Shown: piece after piece, positions 17,758 through 25,520 of the stretch
Numbering within the stretch: the stretch's first letter is position 1
Layout of the letters: every line of letters begins with the position of its first letter
NCBI RefSeq assembly: GCF_000016665.1
Contig: NC_009523.1
Location: forward strand, 5,393,501 to 5,457,500
Length of the DNA stretch: 64,000 bases
Reading direction: 5' to 3'
Origin: Roseiflexus sp. RS-1
Lineage (GTDB): Bacteria; Chloroflexota; Chloroflexia; Chloroflexales; Roseiflexaceae
Position numbers and translations under genes: made by a program
Notes under the pieces: model-generated
The model's database searches: none
Told to the model about the DNA's origin: nothing
Seen by the model: the letters and a program-made list of their open reading frames with translations, nothing else

Positions 17758-17817
17758 CGCGCCGCTGACAGTCTGGTGGAGATATTCATGCGCGGCGTGC
17801 GTCGACGTGATCGTTGA
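17755..17817 (+). pseudogene. 3' terminal remnant of a second TetR-family gene
   Basis: Read in the frame opened at CAG 17755, the DNA encodes QRAADSLVEIFMRGVRRRDR and a stop. This is almost the same as the C-terminal end of the TetR regulator at 13587-14195 (14124-14180). The nucleotide match is high but not perfect, so it is a paralogue rather than a recent copy. The rest of the gene was replaced by the IS630 fragment. Confidence 0.75.
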
Positions 17818-17886
17818 TTCGTAACCTGGGGAGTGTTTTCCGCTGCCTCTATCAACCTGACGATCTCCACACGTAAGGTGTCGATC

Positions 17887-19242
17887 ATGTGCCAATCGTC
17901 CACATGCCCGCACTGTGGCAAACCTCTTCGTCTCTCGGCAAAATTCTGCGGGATGTGCGGAAAGCCGCTTTCTCGCCGGGCACAATCACCTATCAGCACA
18001 CTCAAACATCGCTCCCGCTTTCTGGGCGGCAAGATTTTGCCTGGCCTGATCAGCTTAGCGCTCATATGTTTTGCTCTCACTATCATCAATCCGGTGCGTC
18101 AGAGTTTGCTCGCTGTCATCGGTTGGGACGAGAGCGACGCCCTACCAATCATTACAGCAACGGCAACGATGACGACTTTTGATGTCAGAGAAACAAATGA
18201 CAGCCTATTGACGCCGACAGTTGCCGTTGCGCCTCCTTCACCAACGACACATGTTGTAGCAGAGTCGAGCGATAAATCGCTCCTGGAAGTCCATGTCATC
18301 GATGTCGGGCAGGGCGACAGTATCCTGATCCGGACGCCAGAAGGGAAGACTGCTCTGATTGACGGCGGATATGACAATGGGAGAGCACTCGCGTATCTGC
18401 AGGCGGAAGGCGTGACACATGTTGATGTGATGGTCGCATCGCATCCCCACGCTGACCATATTGGTGGTTTAGTAGAAGTCCTGACAGCGCTATCAGTCGG
18501 TGAGGTCTGGACATCCGGCGCGACCCACACAACTGGCACATATGAGCGCTTTTTAGATGCGATCATAGCAGCGAAGGTGCCGTACCACGAGGCGCGTCGA
18601 GGCGATGTTATTCCTCTTGGTAGCCTGAACTTGAACGTCCTGCATAGTGATCCGAATGCAAGTGAACTGAATAACACTTCAGTTGTGTTGCGCCTGGCCT
18701 ATGGTCGTATTTCGTTTCTCTTCACCGGTGACGCTGAGCACGCTGCTGAGTACGAGATGCTTGCAACTGTCCGCGATCAACTCAGCGCTACAGTTCTGAA
18801 AGTTGCTCATCACGGATCGTACACCTCATCATCGCCAGAGTTCCTTGCCGCTGTTCAACCGGCAGTTGCTATTTATTCGGCTGGCCGCAATAATAACTAC
18901 GGGCATCCGCACGCTGAGACGATCCAGGCTCTCCAGCGCATAGGCGCTACAATTTACGGCACAGCCGAACACGGTACTATTGTCATCACCACCGATGGCA
19001 AAAACTATCATGTACAAACTGAGTATGATCGTCCCACCATCCAGGTGCCGCCAACTGATAACTGGCAAGACTCAATATCCCTTATCCCTGGATCGAACAT
19101 TTCAATCGCAGATAAGGATTGTAGCGACTTTTCAACTCAGGCCGAGGCACAGGCATTCTTCCTTGCCAATGGTGGACCTGACCGTGATCCACACAGGTTA
19201 GACGGAGACAACGATGGCATTGCCTGTGAAAGGCTGCCCTGA
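17887..19242 (+). CDS. Secreted ComEC-like metallo-beta-lactamase with zinc ribbon and Excalibur domain
   Basis: About 451 residues. The N-terminus holds a double zinc ribbon (CPHCGKPL and CGMCGKPL), followed by one membrane helix near residue 55-70. A metallo-beta-lactamase domain like the C-terminal part of ComEC follows: EVHVIDVGQGDSILI, the metal motif SHPHADHIGG (HxHxDH), FLFTGDAEHAAE and VLKVAHHGS. The C-terminal end (DCSDFSTQAEAQAFF, then GPDRDPHRLDGDNDGIACE) is an Excalibur calcium-binding motif (DxDxDGxxCE). The hydrolase domain is therefore probably outside the cell, anchored at the N-terminus; a DNA-degrading or phosphodiesterase role is inferred from family. ATG 17887 precedes the first ribbon. 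Confidence 0.85.
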   Translation: MCQSSTCPHCGKPLRLSAKFCGMCGKPLSRRAQSPISTLKHRSRFLGGKILPGLISLALICFALTIINPVRQSLLAVIGWDESDALPIITATATMTTFDVRETNDSLLTPTVAVAPPSPTTHVVAESSDKSLLEVHVIDVGQGDSILIRTPEGKTALIDGGYDNGRALAYLQAEGVTHVDVMVASHPHADHIGGLVEVLTALSVGEVWTSGATHTTGTYERFLDAIIAAKVPYHEARRGDVIPLGSLNLNVLHSDPNASELNNTSVVLRLAYGRISFLFTGDAEHAAEYEMLATVRDQLSATVLKVAHHGSYTSSSPEFLAAVQPAVAIYSAGRNNNYGHPHAETIQALQRIGATIYGTAEHGTIVITTDGKNYHVQTEYDRPTIQVPPTDNWQDSISLIPGSNISIADKDCSDFSTQAEAQAFFLANGGPDRDPHRLDGDNDGIACERLP

Positions 19243-19263
19243 TCAATGACAAGGAAGTGTACT

Positions 19264-19533
19264 ATGGGAGAATCGAGCCATGAGCCTGCTGTCATCGATC
19301 GCTTCGAAGGCGAATATGCCGTCATTTTAGTCGGCGAGATGCAACGACCATACGATATACCGCGCCACCGTCTTCCACCAGCTGCTCGCGAAGGAGATTG
19401 GTTGCGGATTGAACGTATTGACAATCAGATTATAACCGTTCAACTTGACCCTGAGGCCACTGCAGCAGCTCGACAACGCATTCTTTCCAAGTTAGAGCGT
19501 TTGCGCAAAGGTGAACATCTCAGGGATGCGTAA
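19264..19533 (+). CDS. DUF3006-like small protein
   Basis: The product of 89 residues begins MGESSHEPAVIDRFEGEYAV and contains the pattern of DUF3006 proteins: IDRFEGEYAVIL, then IPRHRLPPAAREGDWLRI. Such proteins are commonly encoded directly after ComEC-like metallo-beta-lactamases, as here with a 21-bp gap, so the two form an operon. AAGGA lies eight bases before the ATG at 19264; the ATG six codons earlier lacks such a site. The molecular role of the family is unknown. Confidence 0.8.
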   Translation: MGESSHEPAVIDRFEGEYAVILVGEMQRPYDIPRHRLPPAAREGDWLRIERIDNQIITVQLDPEATAAARQRILSKLERLRKGEHLRDA

Positions 19534-19678
19534 CATGATGTCGCTGCAAAAAGACTACATTCTTTTACAGATTTTAGTAGAAGACGACTATCCCAAACTG
19601 TTCGGCAGAGTCGGGTCGAAAGTGACTCACCACTTTAGACCCAAACTCCTGGAATGCCGATAGCGTGTACAACTTTCC

Positions 19679-21355
19679 TTACATAGGCATGTCATCCGCC
19701 AGCGCGGTGTCGTCGCAGTCGTCATCGTCGATCAGGTCGATGGGTGTGCGGGCAAAACGCAGTGCTGCCGCGCGCGTCCGTCCATCGTGCTCCTCCGTAA
19801 GCGACCAGGTTGCATGGGAGATCAGAAGCGCCAGTTCCAGGCTGCGCCCGATCGTCAGCGCCAGGCGACGCGCGCCGCGCTCCAGGCGCGCCCGGTCGCG
19901 CGCTTCGCCGAACCAGCGCCGGGCATGGTCGAGTGCGGTGCGCGCATGTACGCTGGCTCTGGCGAGGCTGGCATCATTGACGCCCGCCATCAGTTCGTCC
20001 GCCAGACTCAGAATGGCTTCCCATGTCCCCGGTTGCGCCAGTGCGCGCAGCGTGTCGAGCGCGAGCACATTGGTCGTGCCCTCCCAGATCGGGAGCACGT
20101 GCGCGTCGCGCAGCAACGTCGGCAGACCGGTGTCCTCCACATATCCGGCGCCGCCGAATGCCTCGATCACTTCGCTCATCACATCGACCGCCTGCCGTCC
20201 GGTCGTCAGTTTTGTGATCGAGGTCAGAACACGCAGCAGATGTCGCTGACGCTCATCGGCGACGCCGGTTTCTTCGGCGCCCAACAACCCGGCGGTCAGA
20301 AAACTCAGGTGGAATGCGCCCTCGAACTCCGCCTGCAACGTTGCCAGGGTTTCGGTGTGGAGCGGTTGCCGGTTCAGCGGCGCATCGAAGGCAACGCGCC
20401 GACGGGCGTAATCGCGCGCCAGGGCAATGCCCCGCCGCATGAATGACGCTGCCGAGACGCTGTTCCAGATGCGGGTGACCTGGAGCATTGGCACAATCGC
20501 GCGCACTCCGCCGTTCGGCGCACCGACCAGTCGCGCCGGCGTTCCTTCCAGGCTCAATTCGGCGGTCGGCACCTTGCGCGTGCCGAGTTTGTCCTTCAGA
20601 CGGTTGACGCGAATCCCCTGGAGTCGCCCTTCGTCGTCGCGCAGTTCGATGTAGAAGAGCGCCAGCCCGCGACTGCCGGGCGGGTTGCCATCGGGTCGCG
20701 CCAGCGCCAGCGCCATCTGCCCGGTCGTTGCTGAGGTGAACCATTTTCTGCCGAACAATCGCCAGACGCCGTCGAAACCAGGGCGGGCAATGGTTTCGGT
20801 GCGACTGACATCGGAACCGCCGGGGAGTTCGGTCATCCACTGCCCGCTCGTCCAGCAGCGATCCGGGTCACGACTGATCAGGCGCGGCAGGGCGCGGTCG
20901 ATCAGGGTAGCATCCCCCGCTTCCACCAGGGTGCGCGCGGCGCCGTCGCTCATCGCCAGCGGGCAGGTGTACACATCGGTTGAGGGGTGGAACAGGTACA
21001 CGAGCGCGAACTGTACGATCCGCGAGAACACGCCGTAGGTTCGTTCGTAGGGCAGCGCGACCAGCCCATACTCAGCGGCGAGTCTCGCAGCGCGCTTCCA
21101 GAGCGGCGATACCTCAATGTGGTCGATACGTTCACCCCAGGCGTCCCACTGCGTCAGTACCGGCTCGTTGAGGCGGTCGGCGAGGTGCAGGCGGTACAGT
21201 TCACCCCCCGCCAGTTCGCCCATCGTCGTCAGATCGGGTTCAACCTGCGCCAGCACATCGCGCGGCAGCGCGCGGCGCAGGAACGACCGGAGCACCCGGT
21301 CGTCGGTGTACTGGTTCCCCAACGATGGGGGTTGCTGATGGAACAGTTCGATCAT
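19679..21355 (-). CDS. Acyl-CoA dehydrogenase, AidB-like
   Basis: The 558-residue protein is a FAD-dependent acyl-CoA dehydrogenase of the larger AidB/DUF-type subgroup. It has an N-terminal domain MIELFHQQPPSLGNQYTDD resembling AidB, the FAD/acyl-CoA segment MTELPGGSDVSRTET, WFTSATTG, a helical domain with VIEAFGGAGYVEDTG, and IWEGTTNVLALDTL, which holds the region of the catalytic base. The 110-residue C-terminal extension ends with an acidic stretch (IDDDDCDDTALADD). The ATG at 21355 follows GGAAA and matches the AidB N-terminus. Substrate is unknown; either fatty acid degradation or a protective flavoprotein role is possible. Confidence 0.9.
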   Translation of the reverse strand: MIELFHQQPPSLGNQYTDDRVLRSFLRRALPRDVLAQVEPDLTTMGELAGGELYRLHLADRLNEPVLTQWDAWGERIDHIEVSPLWKRAARLAAEYGLVALPYERTYGVFSRIVQFALVYLFHPSTDVYTCPLAMSDGAARTLVEAGDATLIDRALPRLISRDPDRCWTSGQWMTELPGGSDVSRTETIARPGFDGVWRLFGRKWFTSATTGQMALALARPDGNPPGSRGLALFYIELRDDEGRLQGIRVNRLKDKLGTRKVPTAELSLEGTPARLVGAPNGGVRAIVPMLQVTRIWNSVSAASFMRRGIALARDYARRRVAFDAPLNRQPLHTETLATLQAEFEGAFHLSFLTAGLLGAEETGVADERQRHLLRVLTSITKLTTGRQAVDVMSEVIEAFGGAGYVEDTGLPTLLRDAHVLPIWEGTTNVLALDTLRALAQPGTWEAILSLADELMAGVNDASLARASVHARTALDHARRWFGEARDRARLERGARRLALTIGRSLELALLISHATWSLTEEHDGRTRAAALRFARTPIDLIDDDDCDDTALADDMPM

Positions 21356-21395
21356 AGCGTTTCCATTCACAATACGCCGATCATCAACGATACCA

Positions 21396-21839
21396 TTATA
21401 CGAACTCCGCTCCGACAGCGGTGATGCTGATCCCGTGTGGCAGCGGCGCTGCGCCAAAACTGAGACCGAGCGAAATTCCGATGGCGGTGTGCACCTCCGG
21501 GTGATCCAGCAGCGTGAAACGAACCATTCCAATATCGCCGCTCAGGTTGACGTCGTTGATGTCGCCAATTTTGATATCGCCGTCGTACACGTGAATATCG
21601 CGCACGATCGCGTCGTTCGACATTGTGCAACCCGTAATCATCACTGCGCCAATGCGCCTCGGACGGTCGCCAGCGGATCCCGGCGTCGGGATCGAGGCAT
21701 GCAGCCAGTTCAGGCTGTCGGGCTTGCCTTCGACGTAGAGACAGAAACCAGAGCGCCAGTGTGACACAAGCGCATCGTGGTCTTCGATCTGCAGGCTGTG
21801 ACCATGCACCCACATGGTCTGGAGAACGGTGGTTGACAT
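21396..21839 (-). CDS. Conserved hypothetical protein, 147 aa
   Basis: A strong AAGGAGG site lies seven bases before the ATG at 21837-21839, and the product begins MSTTVLQTMWVHGHSLQIED. It is a soluble beta-rich protein with repeated short strands (IHVYDGDIKIGDINDVNLSG) and a Gly/Ala-rich C-terminus, without signal peptide. I do not recognise a characterised family. It is followed by the acyl-CoA dehydrogenase gene in the same direction after 40 bp, so they may be cotranscribed. Its high content of aspartate, valine and isoleucine suggests a jelly-roll-like fold, which is only inference. Confidence 0.75.
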   Translation of the reverse strand: MSTTVLQTMWVHGHSLQIEDHDALVSHWRSGFCLYVEGKPDSLNWLHASIPTPGSAGDRPRRIGAVMITGCTMSNDAIVRDIHVYDGDIKIGDINDVNLSGDIGMVRFTLLDHPEVHTAIGISLGLSFGAAPLPHGISITAVGAEFV

Positions 21840-22226
21840 CGCACGCCTCCTTGAACACAAAAGCAATCAGAATTGACCTTCCCTCCCGTCGCTTCCTGCG
21901 GGCGCGATAGCGTCATTCGGAACGATCCAGATACGGCAGACGTTATGGCGCTCACCGTTCTGGTCTGTCTTCCGGGCGGTCTCTTCCGTTGGGGTTCTGC
22001 GGTTGCGAGGAACCGTTCAGGTGTGTGTGGTTCGTGAGGAACTTGTGTTCAGAGCGGCGCTCCATCGAACCGCCGAACTGTTTCCAGTATACACCGTATC
22101 TGCCCGTCTTGATGGGAGAAGTGTTCGCTCAGCGGTGAACATCCGCTCACGGACGATGCCAGATCGTTGAACCTTTGTGATGTACAATGTATCTGCGCGT
22201 AGCAGATTGATTTGGAGCAATGACGT
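21840..22226. other. Divergent intergenic region
   Basis: This 387-bp gap separates two divergent genes and must hold both promoters. I see no coding frame that is better than chance and no strong hairpin. TTGAAC with a TGTACAATG about 10 bases downstream lies just before the right-hand gene, but the spacing is not canonical. Confidence 0.4.
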
Positions 22227-23144
22227 ATGTCATATCCGGCGTACCTGGATCTCTACGATCAGGGAGTGCTGCACGAACGCGCTGCCATCGCGCATGAGCG
22301 GCTGGCGTCCTGCACGCTCTGCCCGCTGGCGTGTCGCGCTGATCGGCTGCACGACGAGGCGGGAGAGTGCCGTGTCGGGCGGGAGGCGGTTGTTGCGTCG
22401 TTTGGTCCGCATTTTGGCGAGGAAGATGTGCTGCGCGGCTGGCGCGGCTCCGGGACGGTGTTCTTCAGCGGCTGCAATCTGCGTTGCGTCTACTGCCAGA
22501 ACTATGACATCAGCCAGTTCGTCAGCGGGCATGCGGTTGATGCTGCGCATCTGGCGGACATATTTCTCGACATCCAGCGCGATGGGTGCCATAACCTCAA
22601 TCTGGTGACGCCAACCCACGTGATTGCGCAGATCCTCGAAGCGCTGACGATCGCCATTCCGCGCGGTCTGCGCCTGCCCATTGTCTACAATACGTCCGGG
22701 TATGACTCGGTTGCGGCGTTGCGGCTCCTCGACGGTGTTGTGGACATCTATATGCCAGACGTCAAGTACAGCGACTCGGCAATCGGTCAGCAGTACTCAG
22801 GCATTCCCCACTACTGGGAAGTGGTGCGTCCGGCGCTACGCGAAATGCATCGCCAGGTTGGCGATCTGCGCGTCGAGCGCGGGCTGGCGGTGCGCGGGCT
22901 GCTGATCCGCCATCTGGTGCTACCGGGGCGACTCGCCGGTTCACAGGAGGTGCTCCGCTTTATTGCCGAAGAGATTTCGCGCGATTCGTGGATCAATCTG
23001 ATGGATCAGTATCACCCGGCGTATCGCGCCTTTGGCTATCCTGAGTTGACGCGGCGCCTGACACCGAACGAGTATGCTGAGGTCGTCGCCTGTGCCCGTT
23101 CACTTGGGTTGCACCGCGGCATTCCGCTGGACACGACCCGATGA
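22227..23144 (+). CDS. Radical SAM protein, PflA-like (COG1313 type)
   Basis: The 305-residue enzyme has the radical SAM cluster motif CNLRCVYCQNYDIS (CxxxCxxC) near residue 90, which binds the 4Fe-4S cluster and S-adenosylmethionine. It is preceded by a Cys pair (CTLCPLACRADR) and GECRVGREAVVAS, typical of the pyruvate formate-lyase activating enzyme-related proteins. Later segments such as YNTSGYDSV and DIYMPDVKYSD define this subgroup. These enzymes probably activate glycyl radical enzymes or modify other proteins; no glycyl radical enzyme is nearby. The stop overlaps the next gene by ATGA, indicating translational coupling. Confidence 0.9.
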   Translation: MSYPAYLDLYDQGVLHERAAIAHERLASCTLCPLACRADRLHDEAGECRVGREAVVASFGPHFGEEDVLRGWRGSGTVFFSGCNLRCVYCQNYDISQFVSGHAVDAAHLADIFLDIQRDGCHNLNLVTPTHVIAQILEALTIAIPRGLRLPIVYNTSGYDSVAALRLLDGVVDIYMPDVKYSDSAIGQQYSGIPHYWEVVRPALREMHRQVGDLRVERGLAVRGLLIRHLVLPGRLAGSQEVLRFIAEEISRDSWINLMDQYHPAYRAFGYPELTRRLTPNEYAEVVACARSLGLHRGIPLDTTR

Positions 23145-23635
23145 GCAGCGATAGTTACGACATCCTGCGGCGCGCTGTGGTCGAGGCGCTCGGTCCGCGC
23201 GCAACACCCGAACGCCGGCGTCAGATTGCGGCGGAACTGCGTGCGCTCGCCGAACAACAGGAACGTATGGCGCAACGTGCGGAGGATCAACCGACGCCTG
23301 GCGAATCTGCGCGCCGCACCGATCGCGCTGCCGGGATGTACATCCGTATTCGTCACGAACCCGACCCCCACACGGGGACGCGCCGCATCCGCCTTCTGTT
23401 CGGCAAACAGGTCTGGTTCGACCTCGGCAGCCCGCAGCGGATCGTCATCCAGCGTGTCGGCGCAGAGATCTGGATCGTTGCTTCCAAAGGTGAAGGTGGT
23501 CTGCGCGTCGAAACAGATGTGGGGTTGCCGGGGTGCATCGTTCCCGACGGCACCCCGCTCGACCGGCTGGCGCCGGGGCGCTATGCTGCAACGTTGCGCG
23601 CCGGGGCGCTGGTTGTCGGAGCGCGTAGCGGGTAG
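23141..23635 (+). CDS. Hypothetical protein coupled to the radical SAM gene
   Basis: The ATG overlaps the radical SAM stop by four bases. The 164-residue product has a helical, Arg/Glu/Gln-rich N-terminal half (ERRRQIAAELRALAEQQER) and a beta-rich C-terminal half with YIRIRHEPDPHTGTRRI and LFGKQVWFDLGS. There is no signal peptide or membrane segment. I cannot name a family. Overlapping translation suggests that it works with the radical SAM protein, perhaps as a partner or substrate. Confidence 0.75.
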   Translation: MSSDSYDILRRAVVEALGPRATPERRRQIAAELRALAEQQERMAQRAEDQPTPGESARRTDRAAGMYIRIRHEPDPHTGTRRIRLLFGKQVWFDLGSPQRIVIQRVGAEIWIVASKGEGGLRVETDVGLPGCIVPDGTPLDRLAPGRYAATLRAGALVVGARSG

Positions 23636-23706
23636 CGTGATTGTTCCACCTGCCCGCAGCGTGGCATCCACCACCCCAACGACGCGCGCCTGCCCGCAGG
23701 CGGGCG

Positions 23707-24759
23707 CTACGTGTGTTCAGGGTCGTCGATGAATCCACTGATGTTGATCGCCAGCAACTGCCCGGGGTCTGGTTCAGCGCGCGCTTCGATCAGCGTCAGC
23801 CATTTGACCCACACGAACCCGCGTTCGCCGGGCGCCACCAGGCGGGCAGGCGCGCCGTGACCATGACTGAGCAGTTCATCGCCGACCCGCACGGCGATCA
23901 ACGCTTCTCGCGCCTGCGCCAGCGGCAGACTCCAGCGGTACCCGGTGATCGATACGAAGCGTACCCAGCGCGTCTCCGGCAGTATCCCCGCCCGGTCGAG
24001 CAGTGCGCCCACCCGCACACCGCTCCAGCGTTGGGTGGTGTAGAAACCGCCGGTGCAGTCGAGGGTCGCAATCAACTCATCGCGTACATCGAGTTCGTCA
24101 CGGGTTGCGGCATACGGCGCGGCAACCAGTCCGGCAACGCGCAACCTCCAGGTCGCCACGTCGAGTGGCGCCGGACGATCCGCCATCCAGCTGACGACCG
24201 GAAAGGCATTCCCACTGAAACTTCCCACTTCGCGCGAGCCGGTAAAACGTCGCTGTGCGCCTGCCATCCCCAACCCGCCGATGAGTCGCTCCTGAAGGGG
24301 CCAGATCAGCGCTGCACCGAGCGCAAACGCTCCTGCGCGCAACGCCTGTCGCCGGGTGCGATCCGTCGGACGCAAGGGTCTGGCGCGGATGACCATGTGG
24401 GCGGAAAGCGCGACGGTCAGCACGATGCCAAGCAGAATGTGCCAGTTCAGGAGGTTGTAGCCGAGGATCACGAGATCGCCGCCGCCGATCCAGGCGATGC
24501 CGCAGAGGATCGTCAGCACAGCCAGGAGGGTTGTCGTCAATCCCGCCCAGGCGCGTGGATCACGCATGCCCGGCAGCAGGCGCCCGCTGACACGCGCCAG
24601 TTTGGGGAACAGCAACAACAGCACCAGGTAACCGGTCGCGCCGTGCAGCGCAAAAACCCACCATCCCTCCGGTCGCCCGACGGTAAGGGTCCAGAGACCG
24701 GTGGCGAAAGCGGCGCCGGTTGCCAGCGCCAGGCTCCAATCGGTTGCTCGCGGTCGCAT
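23707..24759 (-). CDS. Molybdopterin oxidoreductase domain fused to cytochrome-b561-like membrane domain
   Basis: The 350-residue protein joins two units. Residues 1-145 form four hydrophobic helices (for example ATGAAFATGLWTLTVG and GYNLLNWHILLGIVLTVAL) resembling a cytochrome b561-type membrane domain, with His residues in helices that could bind haem. After a basic region (RRQALRAGAFALG), residues 190-350 form a sulfite-oxidase-like molybdopterin domain: FPVVSWMADRPAPLD, then ATLDCTGGFYTTQRWSGV, whose Cys is the expected molybdenum ligand, then ITGYRWSLPL. This places an oxidoreductase on the outer face of the membrane with its own electron path. The ATG at 24759 is preferred over more upstream starts that read into repeat DNA. 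Confidence 0.85.
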   Translation of the reverse strand: MRPRATDWSLALATGAAFATGLWTLTVGRPEGWWVFALHGATGYLVLLLLFPKLARVSGRLLPGMRDPRAWAGLTTTLLAVLTILCGIAWIGGGDLVILGYNLLNWHILLGIVLTVALSAHMVIRARPLRPTDRTRRQALRAGAFALGAALIWPLQERLIGGLGMAGAQRRFTGSREVGSFSGNAFPVVSWMADRPAPLDVATWRLRVAGLVAAPYAATRDELDVRDELIATLDCTGGFYTTQRWSGVRVGALLDRAGILPETRWVRFVSITGYRWSLPLAQAREALIAVRVGDELLSHGHGAPARLVAPGERGFVWVKWLTLIEARAEPDPGQLLAINISGFIDDPEHT

Positions 24760-24828
24760 ATGGCTGATTCCTGTGTTCGCCAGGATTATAGCATGGTGCG
24801 CCTGTTTTAGCCCGGCGTCTGGTTTTTG

Positions 24829-24871
24829 GAGTTCTCTGTGCTCTCGGCGTCTCTGCGGTGCGTTTTTGCAG
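24829..24871 (+). repeat. Dispersed intergenic repeat, copy 2
   Basis: GGCGTCTCTGCGGTGCG and flanking bases match the copy at 10-52 and the inverted copy near 39393-39431. It lies between the molybdoenzyme and coaE genes. Confidence 0.6.
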
Positions 24872-24878
24872 TGGAGTA

Positions 24879-25514
24879 TTACTGGCTCCCCCGCCCTGTT
24901 CGCCGGTCGATGGGAATGCGTTCCCACGCTGCGTTGACCTGCGCGCGGGTTGCGTCGAGCGAGCCGCTGTTGTCGATCACGACATCCGCCTGCGCTGCCC
25001 GGCTTTCCTGCGACGGTTGGGCGGCGATGCGCATCCGCGCTTCAGCTTCGCTCATGCCGCGCGTTTCGATCAGGCGGCGCAGTTGCTGCTCCGGGGTGCA
25101 GGTCACCACCCAGATTGCATCACAGACCTGCTTCCAGCCAGCTTCCAGGAGTTTGACAGCATCGATCACGGCGACCTGTGCATGCGCCGCAACTTCGTCG
25201 AGCCACGCCAGGATGCGTGCGTGAACCGCAGGATGGACAATCTGCTCCAACCGCCGCAACGCCTGCGGGTCTGAGAAAACGACTGCCCCCAACCGCTGCC
25301 GGTCGATCGGTCCGCCCGGCGCAACCAGGATTGCCTCGCCGAAAGCTTCGATAATCGCCTGGTAGACCGGTTCACCCGGTTGCTGCACCTGCCGGGTCAC
25401 CTGATCGGCGTCGATGACCGCCGCGCCGCGCTCCTGGAGCATCGCCAGCACGGTGCTCTTGCCGCAGGCGATGTTGCCGGTCAGACCGATCAGATAGAGA
25501 CCCTTGTACGGCAT
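24879..25514 (-). CDS. coaE: Dephospho-CoA kinase
   Basis: This enzyme phosphorylates the 3'-hydroxyl of dephospho-CoA in the last step of coenzyme A synthesis. The N-terminal P-loop reads GLTGNIACGKSTV, followed by GAAVIDADQVTRQV, in which the Asp pair belongs to the CoA-binding region. Other family features are LEQIVHPAVHARI and DAVKLLEAGWKQVCD. The length of 211 residues is typical. It starts seven bases after the stop of the amidohydrolase-CYTH gene, so the two are likely cotranscribed. Confidence 0.95.
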   Translation of the reverse strand: MPYKGLYLIGLTGNIACGKSTVLAMLQERGAAVIDADQVTRQVQQPGEPVYQAIIEAFGEAILVAPGGPIDRQRLGAVVFSDPQALRRLEQIVHPAVHARILAWLDEVAAHAQVAVIDAVKLLEAGWKQVCDAIWVVTCTPEQQLRRLIETRGMSEAEARMRIAAQPSQESRAAQADVVIDNSGSLDATRAQVNAAWERIPIDRRTGRGSQ

Positions 25515-25520
25515 ACCGCC

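Noticed and set aside
22017-22220. 67-codon minus-strand frame in the divergent gap
   Set aside because: No ribosome binding site and an Arg/Ser-rich composition. The region most likely holds promoters.
23641-24810. 389-codon plus-strand frame across the molybdoenzyme gene
   Set aside because: The minus-strand frame has the molybdopterin Cys motif and membrane helices. The plus frame has none and is Arg/Gln rich.
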